This document shows, in pieces, positions 1 through 11,307 of a stretch of DNA of 64,000 bases. Location of the stretch: positions 4,712,001 through 4,776,000 of the forward strand of contig NW_024466459.1 in the NCBI RefSeq assembly GCF_017591425.1, read 5' to 3'. Every line of letters begins with the position of its first letter. The first letter of the stretch is position 1. The stretch comes from Ochotona curzoniae (lineage: Eukaryota; Chordata; Mammalia; Lagomorpha; Ochotonidae). Made by a program: the position numbers and the translations under genes. The notes below the pieces were generated by a model. It saw only the letters and a program-made list of their open reading frames with translations, searched no databases and had not been told where the DNA came from.

Positions 1-579
1 CAAATCTGTAGCTGGAAAACAGGAGGTGAATGCATGAATATGAGAACTGCTTTTGGAAGCAATGAATGGAGCTGTGTGCAAATCAAACCTTATTTATGAA
101 CAATGATATTTGAACATTGCATAATGTTCATGTGCCATGAAGTAGTCCTTCTTTTTAAGCACTGAAAATGTCATTCTGAGGCAATGCTGGGCGGGATTTG
201 GCCTCTAGGTTGTTGTTTGTCTACTCCTCTATTGCACGCTAAAAAAAAAAAAAAAAAAAAAAAAAAACCACAAAAAAAACCAAAAAAAAAAAAAACAAAG
301 AAGGAATAAAGGAAATGCTGAAGGGATGTTTATAGAATGGCGAAATCTTGAGTCAAGTGCAAACTCCAAATGGCATATGCTAAAGATTTTAGCTGGCTCT
401 TTAAATAATGAGGTTATCACTAGGATGTTACAGCTGGTTGAAAGATGGCAAAGCAGGCACACATCCTCCTGTAAATCAAAAATGCTGCAGGACTTGCAGG
501 ACTTGGCTGATGGTTGCACAACTGGGCAAGATTCACAGCACAACAATCGATTGTACTTGTTTGGACAACATTCATTAGC
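1..579. other. intergenic DNA with a long A-rich tract
   Basis: No gene or recognisable transposon body. The only marked feature is an A-rich run at 241-299 (27 A followed by A-rich sequence interrupted by C). It could be the tail of a + strand retroposed sequence whose body (about 180-240) I cannot identify. Confidence 0.6.
241..299 (+). repeat. poly(A)/A-rich low-complexity tract
   Basis: Continuous A run 241-267, then AC-interrupted A runs to 299. On the other strand it produces only Phe-rich false open frames. Confidence 0.85.
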
Positions 580-885
580 GGGCCCAGTGTGGTAGCATAG
601 CAGCTTGCTTTGCATGCGCCAGGATCCCATATGGACACCGGTTCTAATTCTAGCAGCCCCGCTTCCCATCCCTCCCCCTGCCTGTGGCCTGGGAAAGCAG
701 TTGTGGATGGCCCAAAGCCTTGGGACCCTGCACCTGCATGCACCTGCGTGCACCTATGGGAGTCCCAGACGAAGCTCCTGGCTCCTGGCTTCAGATTGGC
801 TCAGCTCTAGTCGTTGCAGCTGCTTGGGGAGTGAACCATCAGATGGAAGATCTTCCTCTCTGCCTCACCCTTATATTTTTGCATT
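580..885 (+). mobile_element. lagomorph CSINE, tRNA-derived SINE
   Basis: Head 'gggcccagtgtggtagcata', then 'ggatcccatatgg', a B-box-like 'ggttctaatt', 'gcctgggaaagcagt', 'aagctcctggctcctggctt' and 'ggggagtgaaccatcagatg'. The 3' end is degenerate and runs into duplicated 'cctcacccttatatttt' words (862-879 and 906-922). Body as in lagomorph C repeats; the head is tRNA-like and carries pol III A/B box remnants. Confidence 0.9.
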
Positions 886-3590
886 TCTAAGTACAAGAAT
901 CATGTGCCTCACCCTTATATTTTTTATAACTTGCAAAGTTGTAAAACAGCTTCGTGACAATGTGAGGCGCAGGATCCTCCACTAATAGCTCCATTATTGA
1001 AATTCACACAACTTTATGGGCTTCTCGGCTATATTTGGCATGACACTTTAAGCATATGTTTGTTTTAAAAATAGCAAATGCTTTTCTTACTGCTTTTTTC
1101 AAGAGAACACTGTGGAATCTTGTTGAAGTAAATAAATGTCTCAGAGTCCATCACTTCATCCATGATATGGTAATAACAGCAGTATCTATTTCATAGAACT
1201 ATTGCTAAAATGAAATGAGATGATACACCAAGCGGCACAGCAAAGAGTAACAACAACACATTGCTATTGTTTCCTTTTAGATTAGGAGTTTGATAATCTT
1301 TACTTTGTCTAAGATGTGCCAAGGTACATATCCTTTTGGGACATTCAAGATAAAGATATGGGTAACTATTTTTATAATGCATTTGTGTTCCATTAGGCAA
1401 AGTTTCTTCTGGCAGGAAAATAAAACCTATTCAACTTTCTGGTTCCTGACTCAAGTTCACTGACATGCAATTGCCACAGGTTGCGCAGGGTATCTTTTGA
1501 TACCATTTATCAGAGGGCAGACATTTGCAGCAGAAGAAGGAGGACAAGCACCATCCCATCTTTGTAAGATTCAGACTGCTCTTTGAATCATACACAAGCC
1601 CTCTCTGAAAGTCTCCTTGGAAACTGTGGAAGCAGCATTTTCTAGCGTGCATTCAATTTTAGTGAATCCTCATAGATACACAAGAAATATTTTTCCTGTA
1701 AAATCCTAATACATATAAACATAATTTTCCTATAACGCATTTCTCATACTACAATGCATACAGGAACTACTAGTTTCATTTTAAGTGAATTATACACGTA
1801 ACTTACATCACTTTTGCTTCCATGTGCGTTAGACGTCTAAAAAATTAGACTTTGAGAAATTAATTTGTTATATCTGCCCTAAACTGAACAAAAAGGCATT
1901 GTGGAGGCAACTTTCTTTCAGAATCACAGGGTGTTTTTTCTTAAGTAACTTTTTTTTATTACTTGCAAGTTGGAATTTTTATTCCGTACACTACCCATTC
2001 ATCACTGTATTCAAATTATCATTCCGATTTCTTCATTTAATGGTTTGGGGAGGCATTGTTGTATTTATGGTAGATGAATACCAACAAAGACGCTATAAAA
2101 ATAACACTAAGAAGTACATTAAAAGTTCATATAGGAAACTTTCCTGGGCTGAAGACATTTCTGGGTGGATTTTCCACCAGACAAACGTCTGTTATGATTG
2201 ACTTCTGAAATATTCTTTGCCATAGCTTTGTCCCATTGGTCAGCACAGCTGAGCTTGAGTCTCTGCTGTGTTCTATTATCTACTCTGTGGCACCTCGTCC
2301 GCAGAAGCCCTGTCTACTTTAAGAGGACCCAGTGAACTGCCCTTGAAATGATAAAATGGAGAAAACAGCTGGAGAATGTTATGAGGCAAGGCACGCTGAC
2401 GTGAGAGATATTTTCATCTCGGAGCACTCGGTGCCAGCTCAGGACAGCATGAGGAAAACAGAGCATGATGTGCTGTAACGTAATACTGAATGGAACAGGT
2501 GAGTCAAGAATGAAGTAAGAATGGAAAAGTGAGTCAGACACAAAGTCACAACGTCATGAATTTGTCCTCAAGATAACTGTGTGTGACATTGGCATGAAAA
2601 TTTCTTAGGCTAGTTAAACGGGAAAAGCAACTGATGCTACAAATATATGCATTTCATGGAAAGCACACTACATTGTCGTAGGTGTACAATTAGACTGAGA
2701 CATGCAATTGGTTCTTAATCCTACTGTATTTCCTAAGACATTTATTACTACTTCAAGCCCTGCAGTTGTGGCATGAACTCCTAATGGTCTTATGCCCAGA
2801 CACAGTCACATGGGAAGTTAGGTCTCAATATCTGAATTTTCGGTGCAACACATTCCAATTTACAGCAATGATCATACCCTTTACTCAGTTATCAACATCT
2901 ACAGTCTGTCCTGTGAGCACGGCATAAGGTGGGAATAACTGGAATATAGCGCTCAATGGACGTTCATGTCTATTTATGCTGTTCTTTGCTTATAACACAA
3001 AGAAGAAAACAACATTCAGAATACGAATAATGGAGTGTACTGTGGTACAAAAGAAAAAAAATGGCAATTGAAGCTTTTGAAGTGCCTGTTGCTCATAGGG
3101 AATGGTTTATGTTATATTCTTGAATGTAGAATAAAACTTTACTGACATACGTGCTATGGCATCAAGTATGTAAATAAATAGATAATGCTATAGAGAAGCA
3201 TTAAAGAATATAGCAAGATTAGCAGTGATCATGACTAATCGGATTATAAACAAACATTTTCTAGGTTTTCTATAATTAGCACACAGCATGTTAATAACAA
3301 AGATATTTTTCAAAAGGAATAAACGTATAAATGTCAGGTTTCACAGGGTGTGTGTCAGAGGCTTCAAAACTCAGATGCTTATAATTTTTCCAAAATATTT
3401 AATCTTTATGCAATCCTCATTTTCCATGAATATTTAATCAATGTACCCCAAATTTATGATTTCAGTAGTTATTAGATTCAAGGTTAGCATTCCCAGTTTA
3501 GTCTAGTTCATGTTTTTCCTTCCAAATAAAGATTTTAAGGTCCAGGTTACAGTCACGTGGCAATTTGGAGGTGTGATGATAATGTAGTAT
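886..3590. other. intergenic DNA, no gene recognised
   Basis: AT-rich, mostly unique sequence. Open frames here are short and composition-driven. A small direct repeat, the 'cctcacccttatatttt' word, links 862-879 with 906-922. No promoter, CpG cluster or intact transposon seen. Confidence 0.6.
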
Positions 3591-3594
3591 ACAA

Positions 3595-3700
3595 ACAAGT
3601 TTCTAAAGTTTGTGGAAAATGAAATGAAAAGATGCGTGGACTGTGGTGCAAAAATTTTGAAATTCTTGCATTTTTCACATTTATTTTCTATGTACTATTT
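3595..3700 (-). mobile_element. mariner-like MITE fragment
   Basis: 'aagtttgtggaaaatgaaa' to 'gtggtgcaaaaattttgaaa' is the reverse complement of a word order seen again at 32,525-32,610 and 39,940-40,115 (ttgcaccaa-ataaac-tatcttt-aattc-cca-aacttttt). This matches, from memory, a mammalian mariner-derived MITE with 'gttcatggaaaatg' ends. Diverged. Confidence 0.45.
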
Positions 3701-4540
3701 GAATAATCTTTGAAGATTTCAGATCTGTCTTCCACTTTCACAGGCTGAGGTGTACGTTGTCACTTTTTGTCCTTAATTTTACGCCCTTGCACCCTCTCCT
3801 GAATCTTGCTCATCGAATGTGGGGTCTATTATTGATGGACTTCATGATTCATTCTGTGATGTTTTCATTCCTATAGGTCTGCTGACTCTGCTTCATTTGC
3901 CTTCATGATGTCTTTCCCTGAGTATAGGAAACTTCAGAATGCCCCTCCCCCATGTGTGTGCACGCCAGACACTGGCAGTGTCCTGGGGTTCTCTCAGTTC
4001 AGACACTCCATGACACTGGTGCTTTTTGATGTCCCTGAATTTTGTTGGGAAAGGCAGCTACTGTGAATGACTGGACCTGAATCGTCTTCCAAATAGTAGC
4101 CACCAACTGCCTGTTGGCCATGTCCCCCATTCCTTTGTCCTTCCAAACTCACTATGTCCCAAATGGCAATTGTCACCTTGCTGGGCATTATTTAACACTT
4201 AATGATTTTTAATCCTCTTTACAACATTGCCACCTGAATCATACAGGACCAAGTCACCTGAATTCACAATCACAGTGGAAACACTAAGTAAATGTGTCTT
4301 TAAAAACGTACAACATTAGATGACAATTCATTAGATCCATACTGGTTTTATATGTTAGATCTGTCATATGCATTTAGTAGAAATTTTAGTCAGATAATAG
4401 CATGAGTATAATATGCTAATATACATAAATATACTTAAAATTACATATGTCATGCATACAGAATAAAATATCTGAATTGTCATAGGATGAAGACTGGTTT
4501 ACCCTTTTATGTATTAATTGTATATAACTTGGAAAACCTT
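3701..4540. other. intergenic DNA, no gene recognised
   Basis: Moderately GC-balanced part at 3,720-4,190, then AT-rich DNA. No coding signal; the longest frames are about 60 codons. An old LTR-like origin for 3,720-4,190 is possible but I cannot place it. Confidence 0.5.
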
Positions 4541-4869
4541 GGGCCCAGCACAGTAGCTTAGTGGCTAAAGTTCTTCCCTTGCATGTACCAGGATCCCATA
4601 TGGGTGCCAGCTCATGTCCTGGCCACTCCACATTCCTGCCTGCATGCTGCTTGCGGCCTGGGAAAGAAGTTGAGGACGACCCAAAGCTTTGGGATCCTGC
4701 ACCCATGTGGGAGACCTGGAAGAAGCTCCTGGCTCCTGGCTTCGGATTGGCTCAGTCTGGCCATTGCAGCTGCTTGGGAAGTGAACCAACAGACAGAAGA
4801 TCTTTCTCTCTTCTTTCCTTCTCTCTGTATATCTGCTTTTCCAATAAAAATAAATAAATCTTTAAAAAG
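4541..4869 (+). mobile_element. CSINE, full length
   Basis: Near-complete copy from 'gggcccagca' through 'ggatcccatatggg' and 'tgggagacctggaagaagct' to 'ccaataaaaataaataaatc' plus 'tttaaaaa'. Open frames on both strands here are element-derived. Confidence 0.95.
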
Positions 4870-5282
4870 CGAACAAAGAAGTAAAAAACAAATGGAAACG
4901 CTTTGGAGAAATCTATCGTCTGGTCTTTATCTGGCTTCCAGAAATAAGATGAGTTATGCATCAATAACGGTGCTTTAAATATGCTTATTTTTGCGTAAAC
5001 TTGTGGTCTCTATTTCCTCCATAAGTATATAACTTTCCAGTTGACCTTTTTCTATAATGACAAGCTATCATTTTATATCAAAGAAAGAAAACAAGAATGT
5101 CTGAAATTATTATTAACACTGTGCCTAGAAAACACATTTTATATTTGGCGATGCCATCTCCATGTTGGAAAATATGTCAGTTATGCTGTGAAAATAAAAG
5201 GTCTGTTTAGTGAAAAACAGATTCCTAGCATATTTATGCTGAATATGTAAAGTGCACCCACAGCAGTAAGCATTGACTAGTT

Positions 5283-5586
5283 ACTCAATGATCAGTTAAG
5301 GATGAGATCTTGGGCCCCGTACGGAAGCCTAGTGGCTAAAGTCCTCGCCTTGCACGTGCATGAGAGCCACTTTTTTGGACACAACCTAGAGTAGTAGAGC
5401 TCTCTGAGTGTAGTTAATAGAGGGCCTTTAGTAATGCACTGGAGTGAGAGACCACAGACTCTCAAAGGGGACAGCCCGGCCGACCTAACTGCTTAGGGCA
5501 TGGAGTTGGAAGGCTGCAGAGGTTTGCCTGCATTTGCTTGTTAGTGTTGGTGGTGCTTTGTTCTTCTAAGGTACTCACTCAATGAT
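5283..5586 (+). mobile_element. possible chimeric retroposed insert headed by a CSINE 5' end
   Basis: A CSINE head (5,311-5,365, 'tgggccccgtacgg' through 'tgcacgtgca') stops abruptly and joins about 210 bp of unrecognised, more GC-rich DNA starting at a T run (5,371). The word ACTCAATGAT occurs at 5,283-5,292 and again at 5,577-5,586 and could be a target-site duplication. No A-tail is present, so the retroposition reading is tentative. Confidence 0.4.
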
Positions 5587-6002
5587 GGTTTGAACTGAAA
5601 GGAACTAACGCTTCTGTCTGCGCCATGCCGGTGTTCCCTGAGAGACGATGGCAATGTTCTTGGCTTGGGAAATAAGTAATCCCCAAATAATCTGAAATAG
5701 TTAACCACATAAAACAGCCACTAATCGTGCCTTCAGAGTTCATGAATGGCTACACAGATCATCCTACCTGTGCCCAGGGAGTCTGCCAAGCATATGATTT
5801 CACAATCACCTTCTAGAAATAAGGCTAAAAAAATTTCAGAGTTATCAAGCCCAGGACTTGGAAAAGACTATTCTGTTTCAAATCAAGTCTATTCCTTCAG
5901 AGTTTCATAGCTTCAAACTGGAGTACATCGCTCCCTCTGCATTCTCCATCCTAGTATAAGCATGAAAAAGAAACATAAGGTTTGCTACAAGGATCATCAT
6001 TT
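5587..6002. other. intergenic DNA, nothing recognised
   Basis: Unique, non-coding sequence between two repeat clusters; no motif stands out. Confidence 0.5.
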
Positions 6003-6189
6003 GATTCAATTCACTTCATTTATTCAACAAGTATTTATTATGTGCCAAGTGCTGAATTAATAGAGCAGTGAACAAAATACTTGCACACACACACCCACAC
6101 ACAATTCCAGAGAAGGAGACAGAAAACAAAAAGCAAAGCGTATGAAATGTGAAAGAGGAAAAAAATAATGAAAGAGAAGGATGCTGTGG
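6003..6189 (-). mobile_element. L2 LINE 3' part, first segment
   Basis: 'ttcatttattcaacaagtat' followed by 'ttattatgtgccaagtgctg' and 'gcagtgaacaaaata' is the reverse complement of the L2 3' end. It appears to resume at about 6,950 after two later insertions. A short CA tract sits at 6,085-6,103. Confidence 0.6.
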
Positions 6190-6590
6190 GCTAAATATTC
6201 CTTAAAACTCATGTGTTCCAATTTAACCCCACTATGGTAGCACCGAGAGGTGAGATCTTTTAGGAAGCTGTTAAGTCATAAAGGCTCCACATTGTTGAAT
6301 GGAATAGTATTTTAGAAAAAAGAGCAGGAACAAGCCAGCTGAGGCCTTCTTTGTCTTGTTCTTCACTCATGGGAGGGCACAGCATCCATGCTCCTTTGCT
6401 TTGTCCCCTTGACACGCAAACCTGACTCCAAGAGAAGGTGCCATTGAAGGAACTGACACTCATCAAACTAACAGTGCCTTGATCTCAGATTTCCAAGTTC
6501 CAGAATTTCGAGAAAAGCGTTTTCACTGCTTATACATGCTCTTGCCTATGGCATTTTGTCATAGCAGCACAGAGACTAAGAGGGGACACA
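6190..6590 (+). mobile_element. MLT1-type (ERVL-MaLR) solo LTR
   Basis: Matches the usual MLT1 order: 'ctcatgtgttcca', 'gaggtgagatcttttaggaa', a signal near 'cagatttccaagttccagaa' and the 3' end 'atggcattttgtcatagcag' + 'cacagagactaagaggggac'. It is an old LTR of a non-autonomous retrotransposon and carries no coding region. Confidence 0.65.
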
Positions 6591-6623
6591 GCATGTGGGG
6601 GAAGTGGGGTGTAAATATGAGAT

Positions 6624-6948
6624 GGGGACCTGGTGCATAGCCTAGCAGCTAAAGTCTTCACCCTGCATGTGCTGGGATCCCATATGGGCACCGGTTTATG
6701 CCCCGGCTGCTCCATTTCCTATCCAGCTCCTTGCTTGTTTCCTGGGAAAGCAGTCAAGGATGGCGCGAAGCCCTGGGACCCTGCACCTGCGTGGGAGACC
6801 CAGAAGAAGCTCCTGGTTTCGGAGTGGTTGAGTTCCTACCATGGTGGCCATTTGAGGGGTATATCAGTGCATGGAAGAAGTTCCTCTCTGTATCTTTTCC
6901 TCTTTGTACATCTGATTTTCCAATAAAAATAAATCTTTTTTGAAAAAT
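6624..6948 (+). mobile_element. CSINE, full length
   Basis: Runs from 'ggggacctggtgcatagcct' to 'ccaataaaaataaatctttt'. 'cagaagaagctcctggtttc' lacks the usual doubled 'ggctcctggctt', a small internal deletion. Confidence 0.92.
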
Positions 6949-6949
6949 A

Positions 6950-7170
6950 AATTTTAGACAGAATAGCTAAAGAGGTGTCAACTAAAAGATGACTTTGGAG
7001 TTCAAACTTGAAGCAAGAGTGGAAGTGAGAGGTGAGGAGTGGTAATTTTTGACAGGCAGAATAGTAAATGCAAAGGTTCCAAGGATGGTGCATGCTCATT
7101 TTGGCCTAGGATTCGCATGGAGAGAGGAGTAACTGATAGAGGATGAGTTATGGGAAGAGTGAGAATGAGA
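6950..7170 (-). mobile_element. L2 LINE, second segment
   Basis: 'gtaaatgcaaaggttccaag' and the preceding 'gagttcaaacttgaa' correspond to the reverse-complement L2 order that follows the 6,003-6,189 part. Diverged. Confidence 0.45.
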
Positions 7171-7894
7171 TCAGAGAGGTGATAAGATGTAAGATGGAGC
7201 TCTATATTAGATCCCATTTGAGTTGCATCGGAAAAGCTATTCACTTCAGCTCTACCGTGGCAATGGTGACACAGGTGTAGTCCCATATAATCATTTCTGT
7301 AGGCTTCTCTCTTGTTCCTCCCCATTGCCATGTGGAACATCTGTATGAAACCACTGAGCCTTATGGGTGGGGCTTGGGAAAGAGTGGATAAGTATGTCCT
7401 TCTCCCATCTCTTGGGAAATAATTCTGAGGTTATATACAGATCAGTTGTTGGGGTTTCCTAGAGGAATCCAGTTCCAATTTGTTTCCATCCGTGATTGGA
7501 TTAGTAACACTCCCTTGGGATGGCTTTCCCTCTTCTTTTGTTTCATTTTCAGACAGTCCTAGTTGGGGGATTTGTTCCAACATCAAATTATCTGCTCAAA
7601 GGTCTTATCCCAGGTGCCAGTCTCAGGAGAACCAAGGCTAACTCAGCTTGCAGGCCACAGTTATGATTGTGACTTTTGCTCTGCGTGACCTGGAAGTCAC
7701 AGGAGAATTTTTCAGTAAAGACTTGAGATGATTGATTTTCAGTTGAAGGCATCCAAGTCTACTGCACATAAGCTAAATGAGAGATGATGATGCGTTGGGC
7801 CAAGACAGTAGAAGTGAAGACAAAAACAGTTACCGTTCAAATGGTGAAGGTTTGCCACGAGTTGCAGGTTGGTTCTGAAGACTAAATGACTTGT
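7171..7894. other. intergenic DNA, possible old LTR-related sequence
   Basis: No gene. 7,440-7,640 has moderate complexity and could be internal or flanking sequence of an old MaLR element given MLT1 LTRs on both sides, but I could not match it. Confidence 0.4.
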
Positions 7895-8228
7895 AGCCTG
7901 CTCCTTGAATTTACATATTGAAATTCTAACCCTCTGTATGATAGGAGCAGGAGGTAGAGCCAGCAGGAAATGATTCCATCGTAACTGGGTGGCCCTCAAG
8001 AACGAGTGGGTTCCATGGCCTACTGAGGAGCTGAAGAGACCACAATTGTCCTCTGTCCAGAGGAGGATACACCAGGAGGGCTGTATACAAGACAGGAAAC
8101 AGACCGCCACCTGACACAGCGGTTCTTGAAGTCTTCATCTTTTCCCTCTCAGTCATGAGCACCGTGAGAAGTAAATGCCTGTAATTTTAACTAGCCAGTC
8201 TATGAACTTTTGTTACTGAACCGACTAA
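7895..8228 (+). mobile_element. MLT1-type LTR, second copy
   Basis: 'attgaaattctaaccctctg', then '...ggaaacagaccgcca', 'gtgagaagtaaatgcctgta' and 'ccagtctatgaacttttgtt' + 'actgaaccgactaaaatga'. Same orientation as the copy at 6,190-6,590. Confidence 0.7.
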
Positions 8229-10015
8229 AATGACTCTATAGTGTGTATGGTCAAAACCAGCTTTCCAATTTTAATGACACTCTTTCTTTTCCCACAAACC
8301 TAAAAGTTTCAATCTAATACTCAAATTGTGGTGTCTGAAGTTCAGTGCCAAAGGGAGTAAGACCAATCAGAGTCACACGGCCCGTGAAATTTTACATTCC
8401 TGCTTCCTACATGTCTGCTTTCCCCACATGCAAAACGTACCTGGAAAGAAAATCTAATTATGTTGAAAAAGCCATTGCCTTTGCCAGCACAAATAATCTT
8501 TAAGCCAAGTGTGTATTAGCACAAAGAAAGTCAAGCTTTAGTCCAAAGGGAAGTCGCAACACCCCTTCTCTCCTAGTTCATCAGGCATGGGCCAACCTTT
8601 CAGTCAAGTAATAGTTAAACAATCTCACCCTAGTACCCCTGATAACAGATCAACTGTTACACAGAAGATGAGCCTTCTCAAAATCAGAGTAGGATGGTTT
8701 CCAAACAATACAAGGGGCATAACTAAAGAATATAGAGCTATATGGCTCAGTCTGCCCAGGAGTCTTTCCGTCTTTTCCACTATATGAAGTTACAGCATGC
8801 ATTTATTGTCCTGTTGGCAACGCCAGGGGAGTGAGTCTCCAGGGCTCGCACACTTGTTAAAGCCTTTAAATGCTAAGCAAAGCTATTTTAATGTCCTGTA
8901 TTTAGAGCTCTGTAACCCAGGCAAGAGAAAAACAGCTCTTAACTCAAAGTTGTTTAATACATGAATAAAATCTGAACATGATTTAATTTTAATTTACATC
9001 TTATAGAAGTCAGGTTAACTAACATGTCAGGCACATCCTTAGTTTAGCAAATCAGTATTCATATCTCTTTGATAATCTGTCTTTAAGGCAAGGGAATACT
9101 GCTCTAGTTGAGAAAACATCAGGCAAATGAGCAGGTCTTCCCAGAAAACATCCCCTTGCATATATGTATAAGGAGAGAATCAAAGAAACAGTGACTAGCT
9201 CAGTAGCTGTTGGGTAGAGGGTGTATTGGCAATTTTTAAAATGGTGATAATTGTGTGAGTAACGTGAGCTCATCACATTCTCCCCAATGGGACAAAGACG
9301 AAGTTACAGAGAGCAACTCAGCTTCTGGTCTCACTTTGCACTGTAACTTTTGGAATTTCCTTAATTGTCTCAGAGGGGTAATCACTAAGTATAATATACT
9401 TAAAGATAATTTAAGCACAAAAATTACATTTTAAGTTTCTGTTTATTGTAGCAAGACTCTAGGAGAAAACCCCAATTTTTCTTTTCTAGTCCTGGACATG
9501 TCAATAGCCAGCTTTCTGATTTGAGGCGAATTAGATGACCTTGAGTTTTGTTCATATATAAAAGGTGAAGTTTCATTTGAAATATCTGGTCAAGCCCTAA
9601 TAGCCTGTGATGATTTTCTTTATTTAAAGGTTATTTGTTTTCTAAAAGTTAAGACTCATACGCATTGAGTTTTTATTTTTATATATTGAAGGAAACGCTT
9701 TCAAAGGGACACAGTACTGAATGTTCTGTCCAGAACAACATTTTGGGTCATTCCTGCCTTCCATTGTCTTTGGTCATTTTAGGATCACATAAGACATAAA
9801 ACACTGATGCTAAAGAAATGATTCTTGCAAATTTATGCAAATTGTTCCTACTGAATTGCAGTGGATCATTGCCTCTGGACAGCAACTTGCTCTGAATCAG
9901 TTATAAATACCTATTGGTTTCCTCATCAATTAATAAGTTACATAAGATCTTGAATGTACTGCTGATGCTTCAAAACCATGATATTCATCTTTTAAAAAAT
10001 TATCCTTTAGGAGGG
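8229..10015. other. intergenic DNA, no gene or repeat recognised
   Basis: About 1.8 kb of unique AT-rich sequence. Frames on both strands are short. No CpG cluster. Confidence 0.55.
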
Positions 10016-10323
10016 TGTGTTCAGGTTAGCTAGCCTATTGGCTAAATTTTCACCTTCCATACACCAGGATCCCATACTGGAGCCAGTTCATGTGCTGGCT
10101 GCTCCACTCCCATCCAGCTCCCTGCCTGTGGCCTGGGAAAGCAGTTGAAGATGACCCAAAGCCTTGGGACCCTGTACCCGTGTGGGAGACCTGGAAGAGG
10201 CTCCTGGCTTTGGATTGCCTCAGCTCCAGTCATGGCAGCTGCTTGGGGAGTGAACCAATGAATGAAAGATCTTTCTCTCTGTGTTTCCTTCTCTCTGTAT
10301 TTCTACCTTTCCAATAAATAAAG
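10016..10323 (+). mobile_element. CSINE, full length
   Basis: Diverged head ('tgtgttcaggttagctagcc') but intact middle ('gcctgtggcctgggaaagca') and tail ('ccaataaataaagtg'). Confidence 0.92.
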
Positions 10324-10948
10324 TGTCCCGCTTGGAACATCCCATCCCATTTCAGCTGCTGAGTCCAGCTCTCTAATAATGAAGTGATCTCTCAGTAGTT
10401 GAGTTTCTGCCACCCATGGCAGAACTAGAATGAGTTCTGTCGGTGTGGTGCGATCCACCATGTTACAGGCATTTGGGAAGAGGATACTTACATAGCATAT
10501 GGTTATAATTATGATCCATTTTGAGTCTACTAATCAAGTGAATTTTTCTTCTAGCTAATCACTATCTTATTCCCATTTAACTAGTAAAATATTAAGAAAA
10601 CATACAGAGTTGAGCAGAGATAAAGATAGCTAAGATTACAACAGACATGAAAAAGGACTTACATATTGTTAAAATATTTCACAATATGTTTTTATCTCAT
10701 ATTAAGTGTTTTTGAAAACCATGAGGAAGCTCACAGATTTTGGTATCTCTCTGAAATGCCTGAGATGCAGAGTCAAAGGAATCAGAAAAAAAACAAGTAC
10801 ATATATGGCAGAGTTTGAAGGGAACCATCCTCTCACTGCTTATGGTTGTCAATTTACAGAAAGCAACCACTTGCTGAAGAGTATTAATGATACGGCTCTT
10901 GTCACCATGGGGTGGAATATAAGCGGAAATGGCAAGTAGATGAGATTT
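10324..10948. other. intergenic DNA, nothing recognised
   Basis: Unique sequence between two SINEs; one 77-codon frame (10,706-10,939) has no recognisable similarity. Confidence 0.5.
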
Positions 10949-10964
10949 AAAAGTAAGTAAAATA

Positions 10965-11291
10965 GGACCCGGCATGGTCTAGTGGCTAAAGTTCTTGCCT
11001 TGAATGCGCCAGGATCCCATATGGGTGCTGATTCGTATCCTGGTGACTCTGCTTCCCATCCAGCTCCCTGCCTGTGGCCTGGGAAAGCAACTGAGGACAG
11101 CACAAGGCCTTCGGATCCTGCAGCCACGTGGGAGACCCGGAGGAAGCTCCTGGCTCCCTGCTTCAGATTGGCTCAGCGCTGGTTACTGCAGTTACTTGGG
11201 GAGCAAATCAGTGGGTGGAGGATCTTCCATCTATGTCTCTCCTCCTCTGTGTATATCTGACTTTGCAATAGAAATAAATAAATCTTTTTAA
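10965..11291 (+). mobile_element. CSINE, young, with perfect 16-bp target-site duplication
   Basis: The element starts 'ggacccggcatggtctagtg' and ends 'gaaataaataaatctttttaa'. The 16-mer AAAAGTAAGTAAAATA flanks it exactly at 10,949-10,964 and 11,292-11,307. Perfect flanking copies imply relatively recent L1-mediated insertion. Confidence 0.96.
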
Positions 11292-11307
11292 AAAAGTAAG
11301 TAAAATA

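Noticed and set aside
580..885. Functional tRNA gene
   Set aside because: The A- and B-box-like words belong to the tRNA-derived head of the CSINE; no cloverleaf-length intact tRNA was found.
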